Origin: Oribacterium sinus
Lineage (GTDB): Bacteria > Bacillota > Clostridia > Lachnospirales > Lachnospiraceae
Direction: 5' to 3'
Assembly: GCF_014202695.1 (NCBI RefSeq)
Contig: NZ_JACHHH010000001.1
Coordinates: forward strand, 104,641-168,640
Length of the DNA: 64,000 bases
Below the pieces are notes generated by a model. It was given only the letters and a program-made list of their open reading frames with translations. It was not told the DNA's origin and searched no databases. Made by a program: the position numbers and the translations under genes. Shown here piece after piece: positions 1 through 8,221 of this stretch. Within the stretch, counting starts at the first letter, position 1, and each line of letters begins with the position of its first letter.

Positions 1-445
1 AAATACCTGTCTGGCTTCTCTGGAAAAGTTCCAAAAGGGCTTCTTCATTGATGAAAAGAAGTGTAAGGAACGAAGCGAAAAGTACGTGGAAGAATTGAGA
101 ACCAAGACGCCGAGTGTTAGCCAAATCATCAAAAAATTATCCGGCGGAAATCAGCAAAAGGTGGTTATTGCCAAGTGGTTGTTAAAGGATTCGGAGATTT
201 TAATCTTTGATGAGCCTACAAGAGGAATTGACGTGGGAGCCAAGAGCGAAATCTATGAGCTGATGGAAAGATTGGTTTCCGAAGGAAAGTCCATTATCAT
301 GATCTCTTCGGAGCTGCCTGAGATTTTAAGAATGAGCGACAGAATCATCGTTATGTGCGAAGGCAGGGTGACAGGTTGCTTGGATATTGCAGAAGTCAAC
401 CAGGAAGCCATTATGACTTGTGCTACGAATAGACAGGGGGAATAA
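1..445 (+). CDS. Sugar ABC transporter ATP-binding protein, C-terminal part (cut by window start)
   Basis: This is the end of an Rbs/Mgl-type double-ATPase that powers uptake of a monosaccharide. The reading frame is open from base 2, so the gene begins upstream of the window; the GTG at 86 is an internal codon, not a start. Visible motifs belong to the second nucleotide-binding domain: signature LSGGNQQKV, Walker B ILIFDEPTRGIDVG, and the ISSELPE segment that replaces the usual H-loop in the second domain of this family. It is followed after 2 bases by the permease, so the two are translationally linked. The downstream fucU and fucO genes suggest a deoxysugar substrate (inference). Family assignment is very secure; the substrate is not. 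Confidence 0.95.
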   Translation, partial: NTCLASLEKFQKGFFIDEKKCKERSEKYVEELRTKTPSVSQIIKKLSGGNQQKVVIAKWLLKDSEILIFDEPTRGIDVGAKSEIYELMERLVSEGKSIIMISSELPEILRMSDRIIVMCEGRVTGCLDIAEVNQEAIMTCATNRQGE

Positions 446-447
446 AG

Positions 448-1422
448 GTGAAGATTAAAAAGTTATTTTCAAACCAACAGGCAGTAGTAGTTGCTGCCCT
501 AGTCATTATATGTGTGGTTTTCTCACTACTGACAGACAAGTTCTTACAAGGAACCACCTTTACTAACATTTCCAAGTCTGCCTACTATGTAGCATTCATG
601 GCAATCGGTGTTACCTTTGTTATTTCCACAGGAGGAATTGACTTATCTATCGGAACGGTAGCCATCTGTTGTGCCTTAATAGGCGGAACACTCATGGAAA
701 ACGGTTTGCCAATGCCATTGGTACTATTGGTAATTCTGCTTTGCGGTTCTTTGTTTGGATTGATTAACGGCATTTTGGTTTCCCGTTTGGAACTTCCGGC
801 CTTTATCGCCACCTTGGGAACCATGATGGTATCCAGAGGATTGGGCTCCATCGTTTCTAAGACAAAAACCATTTCCTTCCCCCAGGGTTCTGCAGAGGGA
901 GCATGGTTTAGAGAAATCTTTATGGTGACGAAGGAAGGCGGGATATTCCCCAAAAACTTCCCTACAGGATTTTTGCTTTTGGCGTTCTGTGCCATTATCA
1001 TGGCAGTCGTTTTAAACAAGACCAGAATTGGAAGATATATCCTATCCATCGGATCCAATAAGGAAGCAACCAGACTTTCCGGAATCAATGTAAAGAAATA
1101 TGAAACCTTGGCTTATGTTTTCTCCGGCTTCTTTGCCGCTTTGGCAGGAATTGCCTATGTGGCGGTATTCTCTACAGCACAGCCCAATACCGGAAACGGA
1201 TTTGAGTTGGATGCCATTGCCGGAGTTGTAATCGGCGGAACCTCCCTTTCCGGAGGAGTGGGTTCCATCCTGGGAACCATCATCGGTGTGTTTATCATGA
1301 CAGTACTGAAAATCGGTTTCCCCTATATCGGCGTACAGTCTCACTATCAGCTCTTTATCACAGGAATCATTTTAGTGTTTGCTGTGTATATGGATATCTT
1401 AAACAGAAAAAGAAAGGTATAA
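448..1422 (+). CDS. Sugar ABC transporter permease (RbsC family)
   Basis: An integral membrane permease of the BPD_transp_2/RbsC family, 324 residues, of normal length. Hydrophobic segments run almost throughout, and the family hallmarks GGIDLSIG (about residues 60-70) and the late GGTSLSGGVGS loop are present. It starts with GTG at 448, just after the ATPase stop codon, with a purine-rich AGACAGGGGG stretch as ribosome binding site inside the upstream gene. It would form the membrane channel with the preceding ATPase and the following lipoprotein. The most likely substrate is a sugar handled by FucU and FucO downstream, such as L-fucose or L-rhamnose; that is inference from neighbours. Confidence 0.95.
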   Translation: MKIKKLFSNQQAVVVAALVIICVVFSLLTDKFLQGTTFTNISKSAYYVAFMAIGVTFVISTGGIDLSIGTVAICCALIGGTLMENGLPMPLVLLVILLCGSLFGLINGILVSRLELPAFIATLGTMMVSRGLGSIVSKTKTISFPQGSAEGAWFREIFMVTKEGGIFPKNFPTGFLLLAFCAIIMAVVLNKTRIGRYILSIGSNKEATRLSGINVKKYETLAYVFSGFFAALAGIAYVAVFSTAQPNTGNGFELDAIAGVVIGGTSLSGGVGSILGTIIGVFIMTVLKIGFPYIGVQSHYQLFITGIILVFAVYMDILNRKRKV

Positions 1423-1435
1423 GGAGGAAAGAAAG

Positions 1436-2554
1436 ATGAAAAAAAGAATTATGGCGGTTGCACTGGCGGGTATGATGGTCCTGTCTCTGGCAGCATGTGG
1501 AGGTTCTTCCGCAAAGTCCGAGGGCACTACTGCAGCAGCAGGAAGCTCTGCAGCAGAGCAAAATGCTGAAAGCGTTGAAAGCAAGATGGACGGAGAAGGT
1601 AAGAAGATTAACGTCATTGCCAAGGGCTTCCAGCACCAGTTCTGGAAGGCGGTTGAAAAGGGAGCAATGCAGGCAGGAAAAGAATATGGTGTAGAAGTTT
1701 CCTTCCAGGGACCGGACAATGAGTCTGCTATTGCACAGCAGGTTGAGTACTTGGATGCAGCTATCGCTCAGCAACCAACAGCAATCTGTCTTGCGGCACT
1801 GGATACTCAGGCTTCTATTGGATCTATCCAGAATGCAATGGATAAGGGCATTCCCATTATCGGATTTGACTCCGGTGTACCTGATGCTCCGGAAGGTGCT
1901 ATCAAGGCAAATGCTTCCACCAACAACTATGAGGCAGGAAAGCTTGCTGCAAAAGAGACTTATGCTTTAATCAAGGATAAGATTGACGGTGCATCTGATA
2001 CTGTAAGAATCGGTGTAGTTGCTCAGGAATCCAACTCTCAGTCTATCGTAGAAAGAACTAAGGGATTCGTAGAGGCTATGACAGAGCTTATCGGGGCAGA
2101 TAAGGTTTCTGTAGAAGGACACGACAGCTTGAAGAAGGAAAAGTCCGGCGCAAAGGTTATCATTGATGTAGGTATCCCTGCAGAAGTTAAGGATGCTGAC
2201 GGTGCTGCAGTTGCTTCCGCTATCTTAGAGAAGTCCGACCTTATCGCTATCTACGGCTCCAATGAGTTCGCTGCAAATGCTATTATCACAGCGAATGAAG
2301 GTTTGGATAAGATTGGTGAAGGTAAGGTTGTTGCAGTAGGATTTGACGCAGGAAGCAAGCAGTTACAGGCTATTAGAGATGGCTTGTTTGCTGGTTCTGT
2401 TACACAGGATCCTGTACAAATCGGATTCAAGGCAGTGGAACTTGCTGTAAAGGCAGCAAAGGGAGAAAGCGTATCTGACGTGGATACCGGTGCCCTTTGG
2501 TACAACAAGGACAACATGGAAGATGAGAAGATTGCTCCATGTCTTTACGAGTAA
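1436..2554 (+). CDS. Sugar ABC transporter substrate-binding lipoprotein (RbsB family)
   Basis: A periplasmic-binding-protein-like lipoprotein of 372 residues. It has a signal peptide with the lipobox LAAC (Cys21), a low-complexity Ser/Ala/Glu linker to about residue 50, then a type I sugar-binding fold (Peripla_BP_4) starting INVIAKGFQHQFW. The start at 1436 has a perfect AAGGAGG site about 8 bases upstream. It is the third gene of the transporter operon, 13 bases after the permease. A stable stem-loop lies between it and fucU, which could let the binding protein be made in excess. It resembles the binding protein at 36890 in architecture. The exact sugar cannot be read from the sequence. 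Confidence 0.93.
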   Translation: MKKRIMAVALAGMMVLSLAACGGSSAKSEGTTAAAGSSAAEQNAESVESKMDGEGKKINVIAKGFQHQFWKAVEKGAMQAGKEYGVEVSFQGPDNESAIAQQVEYLDAAIAQQPTAICLAALDTQASIGSIQNAMDKGIPIIGFDSGVPDAPEGAIKANASTNNYEAGKLAAKETYALIKDKIDGASDTVRIGVVAQESNSQSIVERTKGFVEAMTELIGADKVSVEGHDSLKKEKSGAKVIIDVGIPAEVKDADGAAVASAILEKSDLIAIYGSNEFAANAIITANEGLDKIGEGKVVAVGFDAGSKQLQAIRDGLFAGSVTQDPVQIGFKAVELAVKAAKGESVSDVDTGALWYNKDNMEDEKIAPCLYE

Positions 2555-2667
2555 TTTAAAACACAAGGTAAATAGTACATTCTTTAAAAATGGAATAGGG
2601 CAGACTTTTAAGAGAGAAATCACTTGGTTATGACTGAGTCCTTTTCCACTTAGAAATCTGCAGTGAA

Positions 2668-2699
2668 AACGAGGTATCGCCGTAAGGCGATGCCTCGTT
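2668..2699 (+). promoter_or_regulatory. Intercistronic stem-loop between binding-protein gene and fucU
   Basis: A 14-bp stem (AACGAGGTATCGCC with GGCGATGCCTCGTT, one G:U pair) closed by a GTAA tetraloop. It lies just before the ribosome binding site of fucU. No clear T-run follows, so I read it as an mRNA-stabilising or partial-termination structure that sets a higher level of the binding protein than of the enzymes, rather than a full terminator. Confidence 0.6.
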
Positions 2700-2718
2700 T
2701 ATAAAAAAGGAGGAAAAG

Positions 2719-3150
2719 ATGTTAAAAGGAATTCCTGCAATTCTTTCCCCGGAACTTTTAAAGCGCTTATGTGAGATGGGACATTCAGACAGAGTCCTGA
2801 TTGCGGATGGGAATTTTCCCTCCCATACCGTGGGAGCCAATGCCCATGTGATTCGTATGGACGGTCATGGAGTTTGTGAAATCTTGGATGCGATTTTACA
2901 GCTTTTTCCCTTGGATACTTACACGGAAAGCCCTGTGAAAATCATGGAAAAGGTACCGGGAGATCAAGTAGCTACCCCTATCTGGGAGGAGTTTAAGGCG
3001 ATTGTGACAAAGTATGATTCCAGAGAAAAATCCATTGGCAGCATTGAGCGCTTTGCTTTTTATGAAGAGGCAAAGACCTGCTATTTGATTATCGCTACAT
3101 CGGAAAAGGCTCTCTACGGCAATATTATGTTGCAAAAGGGAGTCGTGTAA
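2719..3150 (+). CDS. fucU: L-fucose mutarotase (FucU/RbsD family)
   Basis: A 143-residue protein of the RbsD/FucU family, which interconverts the anomers of L-fucose (or of ribose for RbsD). The N-terminal pattern GHSDRVLIADGNFP carries the conserved His22 and Asp30, and the C-terminal YGNIMLQKG segment fits the family. Its position directly before fucO favours FucU over RbsD. It starts at ATG 2719 behind AAAAAAGGAGG. It would supply the correct anomer of the sugar brought in by the transporter upstream. No fucose isomerase or kinase is visible here, so the rest of the pathway lies elsewhere or outside the window. Confidence 0.88.
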   Translation: MLKGIPAILSPELLKRLCEMGHSDRVLIADGNFPSHTVGANAHVIRMDGHGVCEILDAILQLFPLDTYTESPVKIMEKVPGDQVATPIWEEFKAIVTKYDSREKSIGSIERFAFYEEAKTCYLIIATSEKALYGNIMLQKGVV

Positions 3151-3181
3151 AAGAATTTATTTATTTCATTAGGAGGATAAT

Positions 3182-4330
3182 ATGGCAAACAAAGTTGTAC
3201 TGAATGAAGTATCCTATCATGGAAAGGGAGCAATCTTAAGTGTTACAGAGGAAGCAAAGCGTCGCGGTTTTAAGAAGGCCTTCATTTGCTCTGATCCGGA
3301 CTTGATTAAGTTTAATGTGACCAAAAAAGTGACAGATTTACTGGATAAGGAAGCGCTTCCCTATGAGATTTATTCCGAGATCAAGGCAAATCCTACCATT
3401 GAAAATGTACAGGGCGGCGTAGCTGCATTTAAAAATTCCGGTGCAGACTATATCATTGCTATCGGAGGAGGTTCTTCCATGGATACCTCCAAGGCTATCG
3501 GCATTATCATTGCCAACCCTGCCTTTGAGGATGTAAGAAGCTTAGAAGGATTGTCTGCAACAACCAAGCCTTCAGTACCTATTTTTGCTATTCCCACAAC
3601 AGCAGGAACTGCAGCAGAGGTAACCATTAACTATGTTATTACTGACGTGGAAAAGAAGAGAAAGTTTGTCTGCGTAGATCCCCACGATATTCCTGTAGTG
3701 GCTTTTGTGGATCCGGATATGATGTCCAGTATGCCAAAGGGACTTACCGCATCCACCGGAATGGATGCGCTGACCCACGCTATTGAAGGCTATACCACCA
3801 AGGGGGCCAATACCATTACCGATATGTTTAACTTAAAGGCTATTGAGCTGATTGCACAGTCCCTTAGGGGGGCAGTGGAAAATACTCCTGAGGGTAGAGA
3901 GGGAATGGCTTTAGGGCAGTACCTCACCGGAATGGGATTCTCTAACTGCGGATTGGGTATAGTTCACTCCATGGCGCACGGCTTAGGCGCCTTATATGAT
4001 ACTCCTCACGGTGTGGCAAACGCCATCATCCTTCCCACCGTTATGGAATACAATAAGGATGCGGTAGGAGAGAAGTTAAGAGATGTGGCAAAGGCTATGG
4101 GCGTTGCCGATACAGAGAAGATGAGTAAGGAAGAGTACCAAAAGGCTGCGATTGATGCGGTAAAGAAGCTGGCTGAGGATGTAGGTATTCCTAAAGATTT
4201 GAAGAACATTGTGAAGCTTGAGGATGTAGATTTTCTGTCTCAGTCTGCCATGGATGATGCTTGCAGACCCGGAAACCCAAGAGATCCTAAGCTGGAGGAT
4301 ATTCAGGAGCTGTTCAAGAGCTTATTATAA
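3182..4330 (+). CDS. fucO: Lactaldehyde reductase / iron-dependent alcohol dehydrogenase (FucO)
   Basis: A group III iron-dependent alcohol dehydrogenase of 382 residues, full length. It reduces L-lactaldehyde, formed from fuculose- or rhamnulose-1-phosphate, to 1,2-propanediol with NADH in the cytoplasm. Visible are the NAD-binding GGGSSMD loop (about residue 98), and the metal-binding region TGMDALTHAIEGY followed by HSMAHGLG and TPHGVANA, which supply the Asp and three His ligands. Whole stretches such as VPIFAIPTTAGTAAEVTINY and KFVCVDPHDIP are near-identical to FucO as I remember it. It is preceded by a good AGGAGG site. It is the last gene of the operon. Confidence 0.92.
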   Translation: MANKVVLNEVSYHGKGAILSVTEEAKRRGFKKAFICSDPDLIKFNVTKKVTDLLDKEALPYEIYSEIKANPTIENVQGGVAAFKNSGADYIIAIGGGSSMDTSKAIGIIIANPAFEDVRSLEGLSATTKPSVPIFAIPTTAGTAAEVTINYVITDVEKKRKFVCVDPHDIPVVAFVDPDMMSSMPKGLTASTGMDALTHAIEGYTTKGANTITDMFNLKAIELIAQSLRGAVENTPEGREGMALGQYLTGMGFSNCGLGIVHSMAHGLGALYDTPHGVANAIILPTVMEYNKDAVGEKLRDVAKAMGVADTEKMSKEEYQKAAIDAVKKLAEDVGIPKDLKNIVKLEDVDFLSQSAMDDACRPGNPRDPKLEDIQELFKSLL

Positions 4331-4512
4331 TCATTCTTTCTGTGAAGCATCAGAAGCGCGGAAACTGCAGTTTTTGCGCTTCCTTTTAAGTGGAGAAAGC
4401 TTAGTATTTTTCGAAAATAAAAAAAGATTTTTTTAAAATGGCAATGGAAGAAAAAAGGATGAAAGAAGGAATAAAAAAAGCTGGAAAATCCCGCAAGAAA
4501 CAAGGAAAATCA

Positions 4513-4541
4513 TTGACTTATCAAGCTTCCGTTGCTAGAAT
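4513..4541 (+). promoter_or_regulatory. Sigma-A promoter for greA
   Basis: TTGACT at 4513-4518 and TAGAAT at 4536-4541 with an exact 17-base spacer. It lies in the gap before greA and points the right way. Transcription would begin near 4548 and include the stem-loop at 4566-4590. Confidence 0.7.
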
Positions 4542-4565
4542 ACTACATCGAATCATTGGATGAAA

Positions 4566-4590
4566 CGGCTTCTGGGTCTTCCAGAAGCCG
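4566..4590 (+). promoter_or_regulatory. 5' leader stem-loop of greA
   Basis: CGGCTTCTGG and CCAGAAGCCG form a perfect 10-bp stem with a GTCTT loop. It sits about 20 bases after the predicted transcription start of the promoter at 4513-4541. A TTTT run follows only about 10 bases later, so it is either a weak attenuator, a leader-stabilising hairpin, or the end of the fuc operon transcript. Confidence 0.5.
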
Positions 4591-4624
4591 TCATTGCAGT
4601 TTTAGAGAAAGGGCAGGATAGCAG

Positions 4625-5110
4625 GTGGCTGAAGAAAAGAAAAACCTCCTTACCAGGGCAGGATTAAATAAGTTAGAGAGTGAACTTCATAATTTAAAGG
4701 TGAATAAGAGACAAGAGATTGCAGAAAAGATTAAGGAAGCCCGGGAACAGGGAGATTTGTCTGAGAATGCTGAGTATGATGCAGCAAAGGATGAGCAGAG
4801 AGAAATCGAAGAAAGAATCGTTGCCATCGAGTCCTTGTTGAAAAATGCGGAAGTAGTAGATGATGCGGAAGAAGGCACCATTAATATCGGATGTAAGGTA
4901 AAGCTGTTCGACAAGGAATTTGACGAAGAAGTGGAATACATGATTGTAGGTTCCACAGAGGCAAACTCTTTACAGGGAAAGATTTCCAACGAATCTCCGG
5001 TAGGTATGGCTTTATTGCGTCACAGGGTTGGAGATGAGGTTACCGTAGAGACCCAGGCTGGAGTTTTGGAATATAAAGTACTTTCTGTAGAAAAATCCAA
5101 CGAAGAATAG
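4625..5110 (+). CDS. greA: Transcription elongation factor GreA
   Basis: A 161-residue GreA, normal length. The N-terminal coiled coil inserts into the secondary channel of stalled RNA polymerase and stimulates cleavage of the backtracked transcript. The tip carries the conserved GDLSENAEYDAA (Asp44, Glu47), the residues that help position the catalytic magnesium. The C-terminal FKBP-like domain contains VGSTEANS and ISNESPVGMALL. It starts with GTG at 4625; the ribosome binding site is weak (AGGATAGCAG). It is followed 130 bases later by lysS, a pairing seen in many Firmicutes, and lysS has its own candidate promoter. Confidence 0.97.
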   Translation: MAEEKKNLLTRAGLNKLESELHNLKVNKRQEIAEKIKEAREQGDLSENAEYDAAKDEQREIEERIVAIESLLKNAEVVDDAEEGTINIGCKVKLFDKEFDEEVEYMIVGSTEANSLQGKISNESPVGMALLRHRVGDEVTVETQAGVLEYKVLSVEKSNEE

Positions 5111-5150
5111 TTCAGTAAAGAGCCGTTCGGAGTAGAACAATTCAAAATAA

Positions 5151-5179
5151 TTGTCTCAAAGAAGGTATGCTTCTATAAA
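5151..5179 (+). promoter_or_regulatory. Candidate promoter for lysS
   Basis: TTGTCT at 5151-5156 and TATAAA at 5174-5179 with a 17-base spacer, about 60 bases before the lysS start. Both boxes have one or two mismatches, so lysS may be read from here as well as from the greA promoter. Confidence 0.45.
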
Positions 5180-5240
5180 GGGATAATTTAGTGAAAGTAT
5201 AATAAGTAGCAACAGAACAGTGTAAAGAAAGGATAGAAGG

Positions 5241-7196
5241 ATGGGAGAGCAGGAAAAGCAAAAGGGAAATGCACCGGTGGACATGAACCACATTTTGAAG
5301 GCCAGATATGATAAGTTGGCAGAGTATCAGGCAGCTAAGGAAGATCCGTTTGAAATTACCAAAGCTGAACAGACCCATCATTCTACTGAGATCAAAGAGA
5401 ATTTCAAGAGCTTAGAGAATCAGCAGGTTGTGATTGCAGGACGTATTTTATCCAAGCGTGTCATGGGTAAGGCCAGCTTTATGCATTTGCAGGATAGAGA
5501 CGGCAGAATCCAGGTTTATGTAAGCCGGGAAAGTCTCGGGGAAGAAGAATATAAGAAGTTTAAGAAGCTGGACCTTGGCGACATCGTGGAAGTTAGAGGT
5601 TATGTTTTCGAGACCCAGATGGGAGAGATTTCCGTTCACGGAGAGAAGATTACCCTGCTTTCCAAGTCTCTGTACCCACTTCCTGAGAAGTTCCATGGAC
5701 TGACTGATACTGACACCCGTTATCGTCAGCGCTATGTAGACCTGATTATGAATGAGGACAGTCGTACCGTTTTCATGAAGCGTTCTCAGATTCTTCGGGA
5801 AATCCGTAACTTCCTTGCCGGAAGAGATTTCTTGGAGGTGGAGACACCGATGCTGGTGGAAAATGCCGGCGGTGCAGCAGCTCGTCCCTTCGAAACCCAC
5901 TACAATGCCTTAAATGAAGACGTAAAGCTTCGTATTTCCTTAGAGCTTTATCTAAAACGTCTGATCATCGGCGGCATGGAAAGAGTTTATGAGATCGGAA
6001 GAGTATTCCGTAATGAGGGAATTGACACCAGACATAATCCGGAATTTACCTTAATGGAGCTGTATCAGGCATATACAGACTACGAAGGAATGATGGAGCT
6101 GACCGAGTCCATGTTCCGTTATCTTGCAGAAAAGGTTTGCGGGACTCTGCACATCAGTTATCAGGGAACTCCCATTGATTTGGAGAGTCCTTTCCGTCGC
6201 TTGACCATGACAGAGGCAATCAAGGAATATGCAGGCATTGACTTTGATCAGATTAAGACTTTAGAAGAGGCAAGAGCCCTTGCGAAGGAAAAGGAAATTG
6301 CCTACGAAGAGCATCATGGTATCGGAGACATTGAAAACCTTTTCTTCGAGGAGTACTGTGAGGAGAAGCTGGTACAGCCAACCTTTATTATGGATCATCC
6401 GGTGGAGATTTCTCCCCTTACCAAGAAGAAGCCATCTGACCCATCCAAGGTAGAGCGTTTTGAGCTCTTTATCTACGGAAGAGAGATGGCCAATGCTTAT
6501 TCCGAGCTAAACGATCCTATCGACCAGAGAGAACGTTTCAAGGCGCAGGATGCTCTGGCGGATGCGGGAGATGAAGAAGCAAACCACACCGACGAAGATT
6601 TCTTACACGCTATGGAAATCGGAATGCCTCCTACTGGAGGAATTGGTTACGGTATTGACCGTCTGGTAATGCTTCTTACCGATGCGGCATCTATCCGTGA
6701 CGTACTGCTCTTCCCCACAATGAAGTCCTTAGAGAAGAAGGATGAGGGAAAGAAGGGAGAAGAGGGCGAGGCAGGAAATGCCAACACCGGTTTCTTTACT
6801 CCAAATAATAAGATTGATTTCAGCAATGTGAAAATCGAGCCATTGTTTGAAGAGACTGTGGATTTCGAGACCTTCAGTAAATCTGACTTCCGTGCGGTAA
6901 AGGTAAAGGATTGTGTTCCTGTTCCAAAGAGTAAGAAGCTTTTACAGTTTACCTTGGATGACGGAAGCGGAAGCGACAGAACGATCCTTTCCGGAATTCA
7001 TGCATACTACGAGCCGGAAGAGCTGGTTGGAAAGACCTTGATTGCCATCACCAATCTTCCCCCAAGAGCAATGATGGGAGTAGAGTCCTGCGGTATGCTA
7101 CTTTCCGCCATTAACCAGAAGAAGGATAGTGATGAGGAAGAGTTGCACTTGCTGATGGTAGATAACCATATTCCGGCAGGAGCGAAGTTATATTAA
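5241..7196 (+). CDS. lysS: Lysyl-tRNA synthetase (class II) with C-terminal tRNA-binding domain
   Basis: Charges tRNA-Lys with lysine. The N-terminal OB-fold anticodon-binding domain spans about residues 55-150 (GRILSKRVMGKASFMHLQDR). The class II catalytic core follows, with motif 2 RVFRNEGIDTRHNPEF and motif 3 GIGYGIDRLVMLL. The protein is 651 residues, about 150 longer than standard bacterial LysRS. The extra part, after a Lys/Glu/Gly-rich linker near 500-520, is an EMAP/MetG-type tRNA-binding OB fold (about 540-651) with SDFRAVKVKDC and PPRAMMGVESCGMLLSA. Such a tail probably raises tRNA affinity, as in some MetRS. The start at 5241 follows AAGGATAGAAGG. A terminator follows. Confidence 0.96.
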   Translation: MGEQEKQKGNAPVDMNHILKARYDKLAEYQAAKEDPFEITKAEQTHHSTEIKENFKSLENQQVVIAGRILSKRVMGKASFMHLQDRDGRIQVYVSRESLGEEEYKKFKKLDLGDIVEVRGYVFETQMGEISVHGEKITLLSKSLYPLPEKFHGLTDTDTRYRQRYVDLIMNEDSRTVFMKRSQILREIRNFLAGRDFLEVETPMLVENAGGAAARPFETHYNALNEDVKLRISLELYLKRLIIGGMERVYEIGRVFRNEGIDTRHNPEFTLMELYQAYTDYEGMMELTESMFRYLAEKVCGTLHISYQGTPIDLESPFRRLTMTEAIKEYAGIDFDQIKTLEEARALAKEKEIAYEEHHGIGDIENLFFEEYCEEKLVQPTFIMDHPVEISPLTKKKPSDPSKVERFELFIYGREMANAYSELNDPIDQRERFKAQDALADAGDEEANHTDEDFLHAMEIGMPPTGGIGYGIDRLVMLLTDAASIRDVLLFPTMKSLEKKDEGKKGEEGEAGNANTGFFTPNNKIDFSNVKIEPLFEETVDFETFSKSDFRAVKVKDCVPVPKSKKLLQFTLDDGSGSDRTILSGIHAYYEPEELVGKTLIAITNLPPRAMMGVESCGMLLSAINQKKDSDEEELHLLMVDNHIPAGAKLY

Positions 7197-7229
7197 GAGT
7201 TGGCTTATAGGAAAAACGTATTGATAAAA

Positions 7230-7280
7230 ACCGCCCTACACCCCTTGTAAATCAAGGCTGTAGGGTGGTTCAATCTTTTT
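7230..7280 (+). terminator. Rho-independent terminator after lysS
   Basis: ACCGCCCTACACCCCTTG pairs with CAAGGCTGTAGGGTGGT around a short TAAAT loop; a CTTTTT run follows. It closes the greA-lysS unit. Confidence 0.85.
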
Positions 7281-7419
7281 CATAGCCAACCTCAATCCCT
7301 TAATGTATAAACTTGGCAAAAATATTCTATAAAGATTGTTTTAGCATATTAGATATTATTAAAAAAATCAAGAAATCAGAATTAAGAAGAGAGACAGAAA
7401 GATTTGCATTTCCTCTTCG

Positions 7420-8220
7420 TTAATCTAATTTTTGAAGACATTTTAGAATTTTATCTATAGCATCTTCGGTGGTTATATCAAGCCAGTTCTTTTCGGATTT
7501 TTGTAAATTGTTTAAATATTGTGAGTTATGGAATATACGATGGATACGATTTAATATATCGTCTTTAGAAGATATATGTAATGTAGGATCATCATAAATG
7601 TATTTGGGCATAAAACTATTTAACTGCTCTATTTTAATAAAATCACTTAAATAGCAAATATCAAATATATCCTTATATCGAGTATTTTGGCTTCCAAAAC
7701 GCAGTATAGATTTAAGCTTTTCTAAAAATATTTGTGTAGGAGAATTAACCAGTAGTTTTATAGTATCCTCCTGAAAATCAAGTACAAAGGTATACTCGTC
7801 CTGTTTCATGGAGAGATCCCTCTGTACACCGATATCCATCTTTAAGGATATGGTTGTTTCTTCGGTATCTACAAGAGAAATGGTGATACGCTTTCCCTTA
7901 TAATCTTGATGATTTAATTCTGTGATATTGCCGGTAAGTTTAATTGTAAGTCCTTTAATGCAATTTAATTGTTCTACAAATTTCCGTATAGATTCTTCGC
8001 CGATAGAATAGCAAATAAAATCAAGGTCGAGATCTTGGGTTGCTCTTCGAGAATTGTTTGAGAGGCTTCTCATGACTACTCCACCCTTGATGGTAGTACT
8101 TTTGGCCATTCCGCTGTCATGGATAGCCTTTAAAATAATATCTTGTCCCAGCTTTGATTGAGCACTGGCTTCGTTGTAACCCCGTTCTTTTATCTTCTTG
8201 ATTTCGTTGTACAAATTCAA
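7420..8220 (-). CDS. AbiEii/AbiGii-type nucleotidyltransferase toxin
   Basis: The toxin half of a type IV (AbiE-like) toxin-antitoxin pair, 266 residues. AbiEii enzymes have a DNA-polymerase-beta-like nucleotidyltransferase fold and act as bacteriostatic phage-abortive toxins; some add nucleotides to tRNA ends. Visible are the GG of the fold (IKGGVVMR, residues 45-51) and the metal triad DLDLD (63-67), with a further conserved Asp in LKMDIGVQRD. The protein is typical in length. It lies one base downstream of the antitoxin gene on the same strand, so they are co-translated. Codon use is AT-rich compared with lysS. The family call is secure; activity is untested. Confidence 0.85.
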   Translation of the reverse strand: MNLYNEIKKIKERGYNEASAQSKLGQDIILKAIHDSGMAKSTTIKGGVVMRSLSNNSRRATQDLDLDFICYSIGEESIRKFVEQLNCIKGLTIKLTGNITELNHQDYKGKRITISLVDTEETTISLKMDIGVQRDLSMKQDEYTFVLDFQEDTIKLLVNSPTQIFLEKLKSILRFGSQNTRYKDIFDICYLSDFIKIEQLNSFMPKYIYDDPTLHISSKDDILNRIHRIFHNSQYLNNLQKSEKNWLDITTEDAIDKILKCLQKLD

Positions 8221-8221
8221 T

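Noticed and set aside
585..1774. Long minus-strand frames opposite the first transporter genes
   Set aside because: They mirror strong plus-strand genes, lack ribosome binding sites and have no recognisable domains.
2668..2699. Full transcription terminator
   Set aside because: The stem is strong but no T-run follows and the ribosome binding site of fucU comes at once, so an intercistronic role is more likely.
4254..4503. Short frames on both strands after fucO
   Set aside because: They overlap the end of fucO and an A/T-rich gap, and have no start signals.
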